From Prado023 sp963818445 (GTDB lineage Bacteria > Actinomycetota > Actinomycetes > S36-B12 > CAIYMF01): a stretch of DNA of 64,000 bases. Below, in pieces: positions 33,257 through 44,104 of the stretch (position 1 is its first letter; each line of letters starts with the position of its first letter). The position numbers were made by a program, and so were the translations under genes. The stretch covers positions 154,935 through 218,934 of the forward strand of contig CAWFSG010000010.1 of NCBI GenBank assembly GCA_963818445.1. Direction: 5' to 3'. Below the pieces are notes generated by a model, which was not told the origin of the DNA, searched no databases, and saw nothing but the letters and a program-made list of their open reading frames with translations.

Positions 33257-33936
33257 GCAACCACGACGAGTCGCACCCGACCGTGGACCCGAGCGCGGAG
33301 CACGGTTCGGGCGCCGTCCCCGGATGGTTCGCGGACTTCCTTGGCGCCATCGACGGCGTGGCCGGCCATGAGCTGTCGCGCTTCACGCCGCCCCCGGACT
33401 CCGAGACCAGGTCCTCGGCGGTCCTCATCCTCTTCGGCGACGGACCGGCCGGCCCCGACGTCCTGCTCATCGAGCGGGCTGCCGACATGCGGTCCCACGC
33501 TGGGCAGCCGGCGTTCCCCGGTGGGGGCGTCGATCCCGAGGACGACGGTCCGGTCGCCGCGGCCCTGCGCGAGGCGCGCGAGGAGACCGGGCTGGAGCCC
33601 TCCGGGGTCACGGTGGCGCGCGTCCTTCCCGACCTCTGGCTGCCACCGAGCGGCTACACCGTCACGCCCGTGATCGGCTACTGGAGCGTCCCGGCCCCGG
33701 TCTGGGCCGCCGATCCGCGGGAGGTCGCCCGAGCCGAGCGGATCCCGCTGGCACACCTGGTCGACCCCGCGAACCGGGTGACGGTCGTGCACCCGTCGGG
33801 CTACCGGGGCCCCGGCTTCCAGGTGGCCGACATGCTCGTGTGGGGTTTCACGGCCGGCCTGCTCGACCGGCTGCTCGACCTCGCGGGATGGTCCGTGCCA
33901 TGGCCGACGGAGCGTGAGGTCGGGATCTCCTGGTGA
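33253..33936 (+). CDS. CoA pyrophosphatase-type NUDIX hydrolase
   Basis: 227 residues. The NuCoA segment (LIERAADMRSHAGQPAFPGG) precedes a complete Nudix box (G-x5-E-x7-REUxEExGU: GGVDPEDDGPVAAALREAREETGLEP, residues about 93-118). This combination marks the CoA diphosphatase family (YeaB/NudL), which cleaves coenzyme A to 3',5'-ADP and phosphopantetheine. The start overlaps nth and the stop overlaps marP (GTGA), so nth-NUDIX-marP form a coupled unit. Confidence 0.93.
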   Translation: MSNHDESHPTVDPSAEHGSGAVPGWFADFLGAIDGVAGHELSRFTPPPDSETRSSAVLILFGDGPAGPDVLLIERAADMRSHAGQPAFPGGGVDPEDDGPVAAALREAREETGLEPSGVTVARVLPDLWLPPSGYTVTPVIGYWSVPAPVWAADPREVARAERIPLAHLVDPANRVTVVHPSGYRGPGFQVADMLVWGFTAGLLDRLLDLAGWSVPWPTEREVGISW

Positions 33937-35111
33937 GCATGAACTGGGTCGACATCGCGCTGATCGTCGGGCTGCTGGTGGTCGCGGTCGCGGGATGGCG
34001 ATCAGGGGTCATCACGACGGCCGCCTCCTTCGCCGGCTTCATCGGGGGAGCCCTGTGTGGGGCGTGGCTGGTGCCGCACCTGCTGGCCGGGCGGGAGTGG
34101 CCCACCTTCCTGCAGGCCATGGCCACGCTGGCCGGGATGTTCGTCCTCGGGGTCATCGGACAGTCGATCCTCGGGTTCGCGGGGCGCACCGTGCGCGACG
34201 CGGTCGACTTCCGCCCGATCCGGGTCGTCGACAGCGCCTCGGGGATGGTCGTGAGCATCCTGGCGTTCCTGCTGTGCGCGTGGATGGTGCTGTCCGTGGC
34301 AGCCTCGAGCTCGCTGGGACCGACGTCCGAGCAGGTCCGGGCGTCCCGCGCCTTCCCCCTGCTCGACCAGGTGCTCGCCGGTCCCGGGGGCGCGCTGCTC
34401 GATGACGCCCGCGAGCTGCTGGCGACCATCGAGGTGCCCAGCCTGCCGTTCAACCCGGCCACCCTGCCGCCGGTCGAGGACCCCTCGAACGTCGAGATCT
34501 CGAAGGTGGCTGCGCGGGTGGCCCGGGAATCGGTGGTCCAGGTGTCCACCACCTCGGCCCGTTGCGGTTCCTCGTCGCTGGGCTCGGGGGTCGTGGTCAG
34601 CCCCGGACGGGTGGCCACGAACGCCCATGTCGTGGCCGGTGCCGGTCGGATCACCGTCGGCTCCGCCAACGACCGCGCCACCCGCGGGGCGCGCCTGGTG
34701 TACCTCGATCCGGCGAACGACATCGCGATCCTGCACGTGCCCGGCCTGGAGGCCCCGGTGCCGCGGTGGCTCGCCGAGGCTCCTCGGGGAACCGACGCCG
34801 TGGTGGCCGGATACCCCGGCGGCGGTCCGTTGACCCTCGGTGAGGCACGGGTCCGCGGGCAGATCCTGGTCGCCGACGACCAGGGCTCGGGCAGTCGCGA
34901 GGTGCACGTGTTCCGGGGGCTCGTGCGTCCGGGGAACTCCGGCGGCGCCCTGCTGGACCTGGACGGTTCGGTCCTCGGGCTGGTCTTCGCCAACGCCCAG
35001 GACGACGACCAGACCGGCTTCGCCCTGACAGAGTCGGAGGTCCGTAAGGCCATAGAGGCGACCCGCAACGCCACCGACGAGGTGCCCTCGGGCGCCTGCC
35101 GGATCCTCTAG
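33933..35111 (+). CDS. marP: MarP-family membrane serine protease
   Basis: 392 residues. Four transmembrane helices in a CvpA-like domain (residues 1-150) anchor a periplasmic chymotrypsin-fold protease. The catalytic triad is visible as His in ATNAHVV, Asp in ANDIAIL and Ser in RPGNSGG. MarP protects M. tuberculosis against acid by activating the peptidoglycan hydrolase RipA. The two cysteines (in ARCGSS and near the C-terminus, GACRIL) match the disulfide that regulates the enzyme. Start at GTG 33933, or the ATG two codons later. Confidence 0.94.
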   Translation: MSMNWVDIALIVGLLVVAVAGWRSGVITTAASFAGFIGGALCGAWLVPHLLAGREWPTFLQAMATLAGMFVLGVIGQSILGFAGRTVRDAVDFRPIRVVDSASGMVVSILAFLLCAWMVLSVAASSSLGPTSEQVRASRAFPLLDQVLAGPGGALLDDARELLATIEVPSLPFNPATLPPVEDPSNVEISKVAARVARESVVQVSTTSARCGSSSLGSGVVVSPGRVATNAHVVAGAGRITVGSANDRATRGARLVYLDPANDIAILHVPGLEAPVPRWLAEAPRGTDAVVAGYPGGGPLTLGEARVRGQILVADDQGSGSREVHVFRGLVRPGNSGGALLDLDGSVLGLVFANAQDDDQTGFALTESEVRKAIEATRNATDEVPSGACRIL

Positions 35112-35116
35112 GGATT

Positions 35117-36129
35117 TCATCCAACTCTCGAGCGCCAGGAGCGACTTCCTCCGACTCTCGGGCCTCCCGACGGCTCCGATCTTGGATCGGATCATGATCT
35201 GGGGCGGACGCGGTCAGATCCGCGGCCAGCCAGTCCAGCAGCGTGGTGTTGAACGCTTCGGGGTGCTCCTCGTGGGGGAAGTGCCCGACCTCGGGGATCT
35301 CCGTGTAGGTGTAGGGACCGGTGACGTAGGCGCCGGATCCCTGGGCGCTGCTGGGCAGTACCGTCGGGTCGGCCGCGCCCTGGATGTGCAGCACGGGGGC
35401 CGTGATGGGTGCCTTCATCCGCTTGGCGTACCGGATGCCGTCGGGTCGCGGCACCGAGCGCAGCGCCCAGCGGTGGTACTCCAGTGCGCAATGGGCCGTG
35501 TTGAGCAGCAGCATGGCCGCCCGGTAGGTCGCGGCGGTGTGGTCGTCGGGCCAGGACGGGGTCGCGGACCAGGCACGCAGGAGGTCGCCCACCTCGGAGG
35601 CGCCGTTCTCGAGCAGGTCGCGCTCCGGGGAGGCCGGTACCTGGAAGCCGAAGGCGTAGGCCGAGGCCCTCCGCTGGGCGGCGTCGCCCAACAGCGAGGC
35701 CCGCAGGCGCCGCGGGTGCGGCATCGAGACCGGAACGATCGCGCGGATCGCCTCAGGATGCGTGACGGCGGCAGTCCAGGCCAGGAACCCGCCCCATCCA
35801 TGTCCCACCACGACCGCGTCACGCGAACCGAGCGAGCGGATCACGCCGCTGACGTCCGCTGCGAGGGTGAACGGGTCATAGCCGCGTGGGGGATGGTCGG
35901 AGCCGGCGTACCCGCGCAGGTCCATGGCCGCCGCCTGGAAGCCGGCCTCGGCCAGCACCGGGAGGGCGTGGCGCCAGGTCCACCAGAACGTCGGGAAGCC
36001 GTGCAGGAGCAGGACCAGGGGGCCCTCGCCCATCTCGGCGACGTGGAACCGCGAGCCGTTCGCCGGCACCTCCCGGTGCGTCCAGGGCCCCTCGACCCGG
36101 ACGACCTCCTCGGGGTCGAGCAGTGTCAC
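35117..36129 (-). CDS. Alpha/beta hydrolase, epoxide-hydrolase-like (3' end disturbed)
   Basis: About 335 residues. The oxyanion HGFPTFWW, nucleophile elbow VVGHGWGGF with Gly-Trp after His (the nucleophile position is His-Gly-Trp, typical of the epoxide-hydrolase-related group), the lid domain, and the catalytic His in EVGHFPHEEHPE are present. Equivalent to the EphE locus beside marP. The reading frame has no stop until 34651, which would overlap marP by 460 bases. A one-base frameshift near 35120-35195 would give a stop at 35117-35119, so I place the end there. GTG start overlaps the upstream stop. Confidence 0.82.
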
Positions 36130-36578
36130 GGGGTGGGGACGGTGACTGCGCTGTCCGTGACGGGTGCCAACGCGGAGCCGGTCTGCGTCGAGGCGGTGAT
36201 CCCGGACAGGGAGGCCTTGGTCTTCTCGACCCCGCTGATGGCCCGCTGCGGGGGCGTGATGTGCTTCGTGCGCGACTTGCCGACCAGGCCGAGGATGATC
36301 GCGACCAGCAGCAGCACACCGCCCACGATCAGGAAGCCGGCCCACACCGGCAGCCCCGCAGCGACGATCCCGTAGGCGCCGGCCACGAGCGCGAACACGA
36401 ACGCCAGGAACCCCAGCACGGCTGCGCCGATGAGCAGCCCGGAGGCCCCCGCCGCCTGCTTGGCGCTCTGGGTCACCTCGGCCTTGGCCAGCTCGATCTG
36501 CTGGCGGACGAGGCTCTGCGCGTCGGTGATGGCGGAGTTCACCAGGGTGCTGACGCTGGTGTCGGAGTTGCTGTCCAT
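36126..36578 (-). CDS. Phage-holin-family (PF07332) membrane protein
   Basis: 150 residues. An amphipathic N-terminal helix (TLVNSAITDAQSLVRQQIELAKAEV) precedes two transmembrane helices (about 48-72 and 78-103) and a charged tail. The family is named after holins but chromosomal members like this are widespread in actinobacteria and not phage-derived; role unknown, perhaps membrane stress. AAGGA precedes the ATG at 36578. The stop overlaps the hydrolase start (GTGA), matching the Rv3669-Rv3670 arrangement. Confidence 0.88.
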   Translation of the reverse strand: MDSNSDTSVSTLVNSAITDAQSLVRQQIELAKAEVTQSAKQAAGASGLLIGAAVLGFLAFVFALVAGAYGIVAAGLPVWAGFLIVGGVLLLVAIILGLVGKSRTKHITPPQRAISGVEKTKASLSGITASTQTGSALAPVTDSAVTVPTP

Positions 36579-36666
36579 CCGCGGTTCCTTTCGAGGAAGT
36601 CGGCGCAAGGCTACCGCGGCAGCCCCGGTGCCTGCGTGGCCGGCGGGATCCTGGGCGGCTCGCGGC

Positions 36667-37975
36667 CTACTTCTCATGCCGGTAGACATCGGGGATCCCA
36701 TCGGCGTCGGAGTCGGCGTCCTCGTCGGCCACGAGCTGGTCCAGGGCGCGCTTGCGGCGGGCCAGCACGAGTGCGGACAGCAGGGCGGCACCGAAGGTCG
36801 CGGCCAGGATGCCGACCTTGGCGTCGGTGAGCAGCTGCGGATCCTCCTCGAAGGCGAGCTCGGCGATCAGAAGGCTGACCGTGAACCCGATCCCCGCCAG
36901 GACCCCGACGGCGATCACATCGGCCCAGCGCAGGGCCGGGTTCAGGGAGGCCCGGGTGAAGCGGGCCATCACCCAGGCGCCGCCGATGACGCCGATCGGC
37001 TTGCCGACGAGCAGCCCGACGAGGACCCCGAGGGCCACCGGCGAGGTGAGGGTCTCCCCGAACGACTCGACCGGCGCGGCGGAGACCCCGACGTCGCGCA
37101 CCGTCACGCCGGCACTGGTGAACGCGAACAACGGGACCGCGAACCCGGCGACGAAGGGACGCAGGGCATGCTCGGCCCGGTCCCCGGGGGACTGGTCCTC
37201 GCCCGGGTCATGGGACACCCGGGTCGCCAGTCCCATGGCCACACCGGCCACCGTCGCGTGGATCCCGGACTCGTGGGTGGTGTACCAGATCAGCAGGGCC
37301 AGGGGCAGGTACACGGCCCACGCGGCCCGCCTGCCGTTGAAGCGCCGGTGCTGCAGGAACCACCAGAGCGCCACGAGGGCCACGGAGGTGACGAAGTACC
37401 CGAGCTGGAACTTGTCGGAGTAGAAGATCGCGATGACGGTGATCGCGCCCAGGTCGTCGACGACGGCCAACGTCAGCAGGAATGCCCGCAGGGCCAGGGG
37501 CAGCCCGCGCCCCATGATCGCCAGGACCGCCAGCGCGAAGGCGATGTCGGTGGCCATCGGGATGCCCCACCCGGTCCGCTCCACGGGCAGGCCCCCGGTG
37601 AAGGCCAGGTAGATCAGGGCCGGCACGACCATCCCGCCGATGGCCGCCACGACGGGCACCGCGGCCTGGGAGGGCTTGCTCAGCGTGCCGACCTGCACCT
37701 CGTGCTTGAGCTCGAGGCCGGCCAGGAAGAAGAAGAACGCGAGCAGGAAGTCCGCGGCCCACACGCTCAGCGGCAGGTGCAGGTGCAGCGCCTCGGGGCC
37801 GACCTCGGTGCTGATCAGCGTCTGGTAGGACGCCGACCCACTGCGAGTTGGCCCACACCAGGGCGATGGCGGCAGCCGCCAGCATCAGGATCCCGCCGAC
37901 GGTCTCGAGCCGCAGGACGCGCAGCAGCCAGCTGCGCTCGCTCAGCGAGGGACGGTCGAACAGCTGCTCACCCAT
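36667..37975 (-). CDS. nhaA: Na+/H+ antiporter NhaA (one apparent frameshift)
   Basis: About 435 residues. The N-terminal part (to ANSQWVG) and remainder (QTLISTEVGPEALHLHLPL then VWAADFLLAFFFFLAGLELKHE) are in different frames; one extra base near 37833-37838 accounts for it. The ion-binding aspartates are in VVDDLGAITVIAIFY, and ATDIAFALAVLAI is the other conserved helix. NhaA exchanges 2 H+ for 1 Na+ across the membrane, giving sodium and alkaline tolerance. A hydrophilic, acidic C-terminal tail (EDADSDADGIPD) follows. Divergent from acs. Confidence 0.92.
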
Positions 37976-38054
37976 GGCAGGACAAGCATGTCAGACCAGC
38001 GGGTCGGGGCCCGCCCGATAGCCTTGCGCTCCCGACCGCCCAAGGAGGCCGAGC

Positions 38055-40009
<1,955 letters not shown>

Positions 40010-40011
40010 GC

Positions 40012-40803
40012 GTGGACGATCCGCTGCTCGGGCTGCTGGACCTTCCCGGGGTGCCCGAGGCGGTGGAGTCCGCCCGGGGCTCGGTCGATGCCCTGCTCTG
40101 GGACCGTGCGGTGGGCCGCGCCCAGCAGGAGGTGACCGCAGAGTCCGCCCTGCGCGGGGCCTGGGCCAATGCCTGGTTCGACGGGGCCGAGGCCGGGCTG
40201 CCGGAGATGCGCAGCGGAGCCGCCCTGGACAGCTCGCCGATCGGCCGGGTGCTGTCCGGCGTGGTGGCGATGCACGCCGAGCTGCCCAGCCTCGTGGCGA
40301 TCGTGGGAACGGCCCCGGCGCAGGCCCTGGCGCGGATGCACGCGATCGTTGCCCGCGGCTTCGTGCCGGATGCCGAGCTCGGGCGCCCCCGGTCGGGGCA
40401 GGTCGTCGACGATCCGCTGCGCCTGGGCGGCGTCGCGAGCTCCGCGGAGGTCGCCGAGCGGCTGTCGGACCTGAGCCAGGTGCTGGTCGCCTCCACCGCG
40501 CCGGGGATCCTCGTGGCGGCCGTGGCGCACGCCGAGATCGCGTCCATGCGGCCCTTCGGCTGGGGATCCGGGCTCGTGGCCCGCGCACTGCCCCGGTTGC
40601 TGCTGGCCCAGCGCGGGGTCGACCCGGGGATGCTCGGTGCGCCCGAGGTCGGCCTGAAGGCGGCCGGGCGGCCCGCGTATGTCCGCGCGGTGCGTGCCTA
40701 CGCCCAGGGCTCCCCGGAGGGCGTGGCCGAGATGGTCCGGCTCGTGGCGGCGGCCGTGGAGTTCGGCGCGCAGCAGCCAGCGACCTGGATCGAGGGCACC
40801 TGA
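40012..40803 (+). CDS. Fic/Fido-fold-like protein with degenerate motif
   Basis: 263 residues, mostly helical. The segment HAEIASMRPFGWGSGLVARAL resembles the Fic core (HxFx[D/E]GNGRxxR), but the catalytic His is Arg, Asp/Glu is Trp and Asn is Ser, so AMP-transferase activity is unlikely. In M. tuberculosis a Fic protein gene (Rv3641c) lies in the same neighbourhood. GTG start 2 bases after the acs stop suggests co-transcription. No other domain is seen. Confidence 0.65.
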   Translation: MDDPLLGLLDLPGVPEAVESARGSVDALLWDRAVGRAQQEVTAESALRGAWANAWFDGAEAGLPEMRSGAALDSSPIGRVLSGVVAMHAELPSLVAIVGTAPAQALARMHAIVARGFVPDAELGRPRSGQVVDDPLRLGGVASSAEVAERLSDLSQVLVASTAPGILVAAVAHAEIASMRPFGWGSGLVARALPRLLLAQRGVDPGMLGAPEVGLKAAGRPAYVRAVRAYAQGSPEGVAEMVRLVAAAVEFGAQQPATWIEGT

Positions 40804-40957
40804 GGGTCAGCCCTGATTGGGCGCGTGGCCCCGGGGCGTCCGCCACCGGAGGGGTCCCGCGCGTGCGTCATCGGGGCGATTTGCGTGCTCTGCGCGGAAT
40901 GGGTGACAGCGCTCGCGGGTCGGGCGCAGGAAGGCTCCTCGTGGGGCCGTCTGCCTG

Positions 40958-40986
40958 TTGCATTCCGGCGGGGCAGCCCCCATGCT
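40958..40986 (+). promoter_or_regulatory. Candidate promoter of the 6C RNA
   Basis: TTGCAT at 40958-40963 and CATGCT at 40981-40986 are 17 bases apart. A start near 40994 would give an RNA of about 85 nt ending at the C6-loop hairpin. The -10 is weak (three of six). Confidence 0.3.
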
Positions 40987-41010
40987 TCTCATGTCCGGTC
41001 CTGATCGACC

Positions 41011-41080
41011 GAACCGTCGGCTCCTCCCCCCCGAGCTGACGTTCTGACGGCCCCCGCACCCCCCGGCGGGGGCCGTCGCT
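41011..41080 (+). ncRNA. 6C small RNA
   Basis: Two adjacent hairpins with C-rich loops, the defining architecture of the actinobacterial 6C RNA. Hairpin 1: 9-bp stem 41015-41023 with 41033-41041 (one G-U), loop CT followed by seven C. Hairpin 2: perfect 12-bp stem 41046-41057 with 41066-41077, loop A, six C, G, which also serves as a terminator. Location upstream of ssd and the Tad operon matches 6C/B11 in M. tuberculosis (by Rv3660c) and the S. coelicolor homologue. It acts in trans through the C loops. It occupies the right part of the 400-base gap 40804-41202; I see nothing else there. Confidence 0.88.
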
Positions 41081-41202
41081 TTGGGCGGGGCACCCTGCCA
41101 AGGACCGCGTTCGCCTGTATCCCTGGCCGTCGTCCACAGGTTGCGTCTCGAGGTCTTGGCTGGCGCCGACATGCGGGGCAGGGTGGTCCCCGGGGGTGTG
41201 CG

Positions 41203-42282
41203 ATGGGGGTTCAGATCGGGCTGGTCGGGCAACGCGCCGACCTCGCGGTGGAGGTGGCGGCACTGGCGGCGCGGGCGGGCGCGTCGATCGTGTCCCTTGA
41301 CCCCACCGAGGTGGGGCACGGGGTCGGCGAGGCCCGGCCGGAGGCGCCGGTCGACCTGGTGCTGGTGGACGTGGCGGTGGTTGCCCCCCGTGGGGAGCCC
41401 CCGGCGGTGACGGGCGAAGGGCCTCGCGCGGGCGCGCGCAGGACCGGGGCGCCGGTCGTCGTCCTCTGCCGGGCAGGTGAGGGTCGTGCGGCTCGTGAGG
41501 CCGCCGCCGACCTGGGCTGTGCCCACGTGGTCGAGCTGCCGCTCGGGGCGCCCTGGCTGGTGTCGCAGCTGTCCCCGGAGCGCGGATCGTCCGTGCTCGG
41601 GGTCGTGGGTGCGGTCGGCGGCGTCGGGGCCACGACGGTGGCCATCGCGTGTGCCCTGGGGGCCGGCCCGGACTGCCTCCTGGTCGATGCCGACCCCGAC
41701 TCCCCGGGCCTGGACCTGCCACTGGGCATCCCGGAGGGGGATGGCGTGCGGTGGTCGGCGATCCCGGACTCGACCGACCCGCTGGACCCCAGTTCGCTGC
41801 GATCCGCCCTGCCGCAGGTGGGCGGCGTGCGCGTGGTCACCGGGTCGGGGATCGGGTCCGGACTGGCGGCGGGGGCTGGTCCCCTCGGCGCCCCGGGGCG
41901 GGGGCGGGTGGCCGGGGTCCTGGGCGTCGGGCGGGCCGAGTTCGCCCACACGGTGGTGGATGCCGGGCGCGGTCGGCTGTCACCGGACCTGATCGGTCCC
42001 GGTGACGCTGTGGCCCTCGTGCTCCCCGCGACCCTGGCCGGCGTCGTCGCGGGCCGGCACGTGCTCGCGGTCCAGCCCGCCAGCCAGGTGGTGGTCCTGC
42101 TGCGGCCCACCGGGTGGTTGCCCGCCGACGAGGTGGCCGAGCAGCTGGGGGTCCCGGTCGTCCTCGAGATTCCGCGGCTGCGGCGTGCGGCCGAGCTGGC
42201 CGACTGCGGCGACCTCGCCTCCGGTCGCACCGGCCGGGCGCTGCGCACCCTCGGCGAGCAGGTCTGGGGGCAGCTCGCATGA
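41203..42282 (+). CDS. ssd: Septum-site-determining-like protein Ssd (CpaE/MinD family)
   Basis: 359 residues. A receiver-like N-terminal region (about 1-110) is followed by a MinD/CpaE-type ATPase fold whose Walker A is degenerate (GAVGGVGATTVA), while the VDADPDSPGLDLPLG switch remains. Ssd in mycobacteria affects FtsZ ring formation; CpaE paralogues localise Tad pili. It heads the operon, and its stop overlaps tadA (ATGA). The start at 41203 is plausible but without a strong RBS. Confidence 0.88.
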   Translation: MGVQIGLVGQRADLAVEVAALAARAGASIVSLDPTEVGHGVGEARPEAPVDLVLVDVAVVAPRGEPPAVTGEGPRAGARRTGAPVVVLCRAGEGRAAREAAADLGCAHVVELPLGAPWLVSQLSPERGSSVLGVVGAVGGVGATTVAIACALGAGPDCLLVDADPDSPGLDLPLGIPEGDGVRWSAIPDSTDPLDPSSLRSALPQVGGVRVVTGSGIGSGLAAGAGPLGAPGRGRVAGVLGVGRAEFAHTVVDAGRGRLSPDLIGPGDAVALVLPATLAGVVAGRHVLAVQPASQVVVLLRPTGWLPADEVAEQLGVPVVLEIPRLRRAAELADCGDLASGRTGRALRTLGEQVWGQLA

Positions 42283-43433
42283 GCCGGCTCGATCCGGTCC
42301 TGCTGGATTCCGTGCGATCCCGGCTCGCCCTCGATCGCCGCTCGGCCGATCCGGAGGCCATCACGGCGGCCGTGCGCACATCTGGCCTCGTACTGGACCG
42401 CCCGGGGCTGGACGAGCTCACCCGAGCCCTCGGCGACGAGATGGCAGGGTTGGGGGCCCTGGATCCCCTCCTCCGCGACCCCGGGGTCACCGACGTCCTC
42501 GTCAACGCCCCCGATGAGGTGTGGCTCGATCGGGGTGGCGGCCTCGTGCGTGCCCCGGTGGTCTTCCCCGATGAGGCAGACGTCCGGCAGTTGGCTGTTC
42601 GACTGGCGTCGCGGGCCGGCCGCCGCCTGGACGACGCCACGCCGTACGTGGACGCGCGTCTGCCCGGCGGGCAGCGGCTGCATGCCGTGATCCCGCCGCT
42701 GTCGGTGCGCGGAACGACGATCTCGCTGCGGATCCCGAGCCGTCGCCGCTTCACGGTGGCCGACCTCGTCGCCGCGGGATCCGTCGACGAGGAGGGGGCC
42801 GCCTGGCTGCGCGCGCTGATCCGCTCCCGCGCGGCGTTCCTGGTCAGCGGGGGCACCGGCAGCGGCAAGACCTCGGTGCTCGGTGCCCTGCTGGGTCTCG
42901 TTCCGGCGGGCGAGCGGATCGTGGTGGTCGAGGACACCTGCGAGCTCGATCCGCAGCATCCGCACGTGGTCAGCCTCGAGGCCCGCCCGGCCAACCTCGA
43001 GGGGCAGGGCGAGATCCCGCTGCGGACCCTCGTGCGCCAGGCCCTGCGGATGCGCCCTGATCGCCTCGTGGTCGGCGAGGTCCGTGGCGCTGAGGTGGTC
43101 GACCTCCTCGCCGCGATGAACACCGGACATGAGGGCGGCTGCGGGACGGTGCACGCCAACAGCGCAGCCGCCGTCCCCGACCGCCTGGTCGCATTGGCCC
43201 TGGCTGCGGGGATGACCCTTGCCGGCGTCCATGCGCAGGCCAGCGCCGGGCTCGAGGTCGTGGTGCACCTGACGCGCGCGCCGGGTGGGTCCCGCGTGGT
43301 CGCTGAGCTCGGGGTGGTGACCGGGGGTCGCGACGGGGCCGAGGTCCAGCCCGCGCTGGTCCGTCGGGAGGGCACGCTGCGCCGCGCCGGCGGGTTTCCC
43401 GTGCTGGCCGACCGCCTTGGCGGCGACCTGTGA
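42279..43433 (+). CDS. tadA: Tad pilus assembly ATPase TadA/CpaF
   Basis: 384 residues of secretion-superfamily ATPase. N-terminal domain (TDVLVNAPDEVWLDRGGGLVRA), Walker A GGTGSGKT at about 191-198, Asp box VVVEDTCEL, Walker B VRQALRMRPDRLVVGEVRGAE, and His box CGTVHANS are intact. It powers pilus assembly. ATG start overlaps ssd and the stop overlaps tadB (GTGA). Confidence 0.95.
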   Translation: MSRLDPVLLDSVRSRLALDRRSADPEAITAAVRTSGLVLDRPGLDELTRALGDEMAGLGALDPLLRDPGVTDVLVNAPDEVWLDRGGGLVRAPVVFPDEADVRQLAVRLASRAGRRLDDATPYVDARLPGGQRLHAVIPPLSVRGTTISLRIPSRRRFTVADLVAAGSVDEEGAAWLRALIRSRAAFLVSGGTGSGKTSVLGALLGLVPAGERIVVVEDTCELDPQHPHVVSLEARPANLEGQGEIPLRTLVRQALRMRPDRLVVGEVRGAEVVDLLAAMNTGHEGGCGTVHANSAAAVPDRLVALALAAGMTLAGVHAQASAGLEVVVHLTRAPGGSRVVAELGVVTGGRDGAEVQPALVRREGTLRRAGGFPVLADRLGGDL

Positions 43434-44104
43434 GCCGGGAGGTCCTGGTGGTCTGCGCGGCCCTGGCGGCTGCGGGTGCGGTGCTCCTGCTGGGATCCCC
43501 CGGTCGGGTGGAGGTCAGGACCCGTCCGGGGATCAGCTGGATCGACCGGCTCCTGGGCCGACTTCGACCAGCGACCCCGCCACCGATCCCCGAGCTCCTC
43601 TCGGCGCTGGCCGCCGAGCTCTCGGCGGGGCAGCCGACTCGTCTGGCCCTGGAGTCGGCTGCGGTCGGGCTGGAACCCCATCCCTGTCCGCAGGCGATCG
43701 CCGCGGGCCGCACCGGTGCTGATGTGGCCAGAGCCCTGCGCGCCGACGCACGCGCCCCTGGGGCACGGGCGCTGCGCGGTCTGGCCGCATGTTGGGAGGT
43801 CTCCGAGCGGTCGGGTGCGGGGCTGTCGCTGGCGGTGTCCCGTCTCGCCGAGGGCCTGCGTGCCGGGGCCGACGCCGAAGCCCAGCTCGCCGGGGAGGTC
43901 GCGGCCGTGCGCACCTCGGCACGCCTCCTGGCCGGCTTGCCCCTCCTGGGCCTGCTCATCGGCCAGTGGATCGGGGCCGAGCCTGTGGCGTGGCTGACGG
44001 GCAGTTGGGTGGGTCGTGCGGTGCTCCTGACCGGGGTGGCACTCCAACTGCTCGGGATGGCGTGGTTGCGCCACATGGTGGCGGCCACCCGGGACGGGCT
44101 GTGA
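43430..44104 (+). CDS. tadB: TadB-like type II secretion F-domain protein
   Basis: 224 residues, shorter than proteobacterial TadB, as in actinobacteria. One N-terminal helix (VLVVCAALAAAGAVLLLG), the cytoplasmic T2SSF domain (ELLSALAAELSAGQPTRLALE, LAACWEVSERSGAGLSLAVSRLAEGLR), then two helices at the C-terminus. Platform protein in the inner membrane that couples TadA to pilin extraction. Coupled at both ends by GTGA overlaps. Confidence 0.92.
   Translation: MSREVLVVCAALAAAGAVLLLGSPGRVEVRTRPGISWIDRLLGRLRPATPPPIPELLSALAAELSAGQPTRLALESAAVGLEPHPCPQAIAAGRTGADVARALRADARAPGARALRGLAACWEVSERSGAGLSLAVSRLAEGLRAGADAEAQLAGEVAAVRTSARLLAGLPLLGLLIGQWIGAEPVAWLTGSWVGRAVLLTGVALQLLGMAWLRHMVAATRDGL

Noticed and set aside
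31426..33936. An 836-codon plus-strand frame over crp, the RsiG-like gene and nth
   Set aside because: Only the last 227 codons (from 33253) are real (CoA NUDIX). The rest is a shadow of genes on either strand.
36126..36578. Phage holin or prophage remnant
   Set aside because: PF07332 members are widespread chromosomal proteins; no other phage gene is nearby and the locus is syntenic with mycobacteria.
40804..41202. Short protein gene in the gap before ssd
   Set aside because: Frames here are small, lack RBSs and overlap the 6C RNA hairpins; RNA explains the sequence better.
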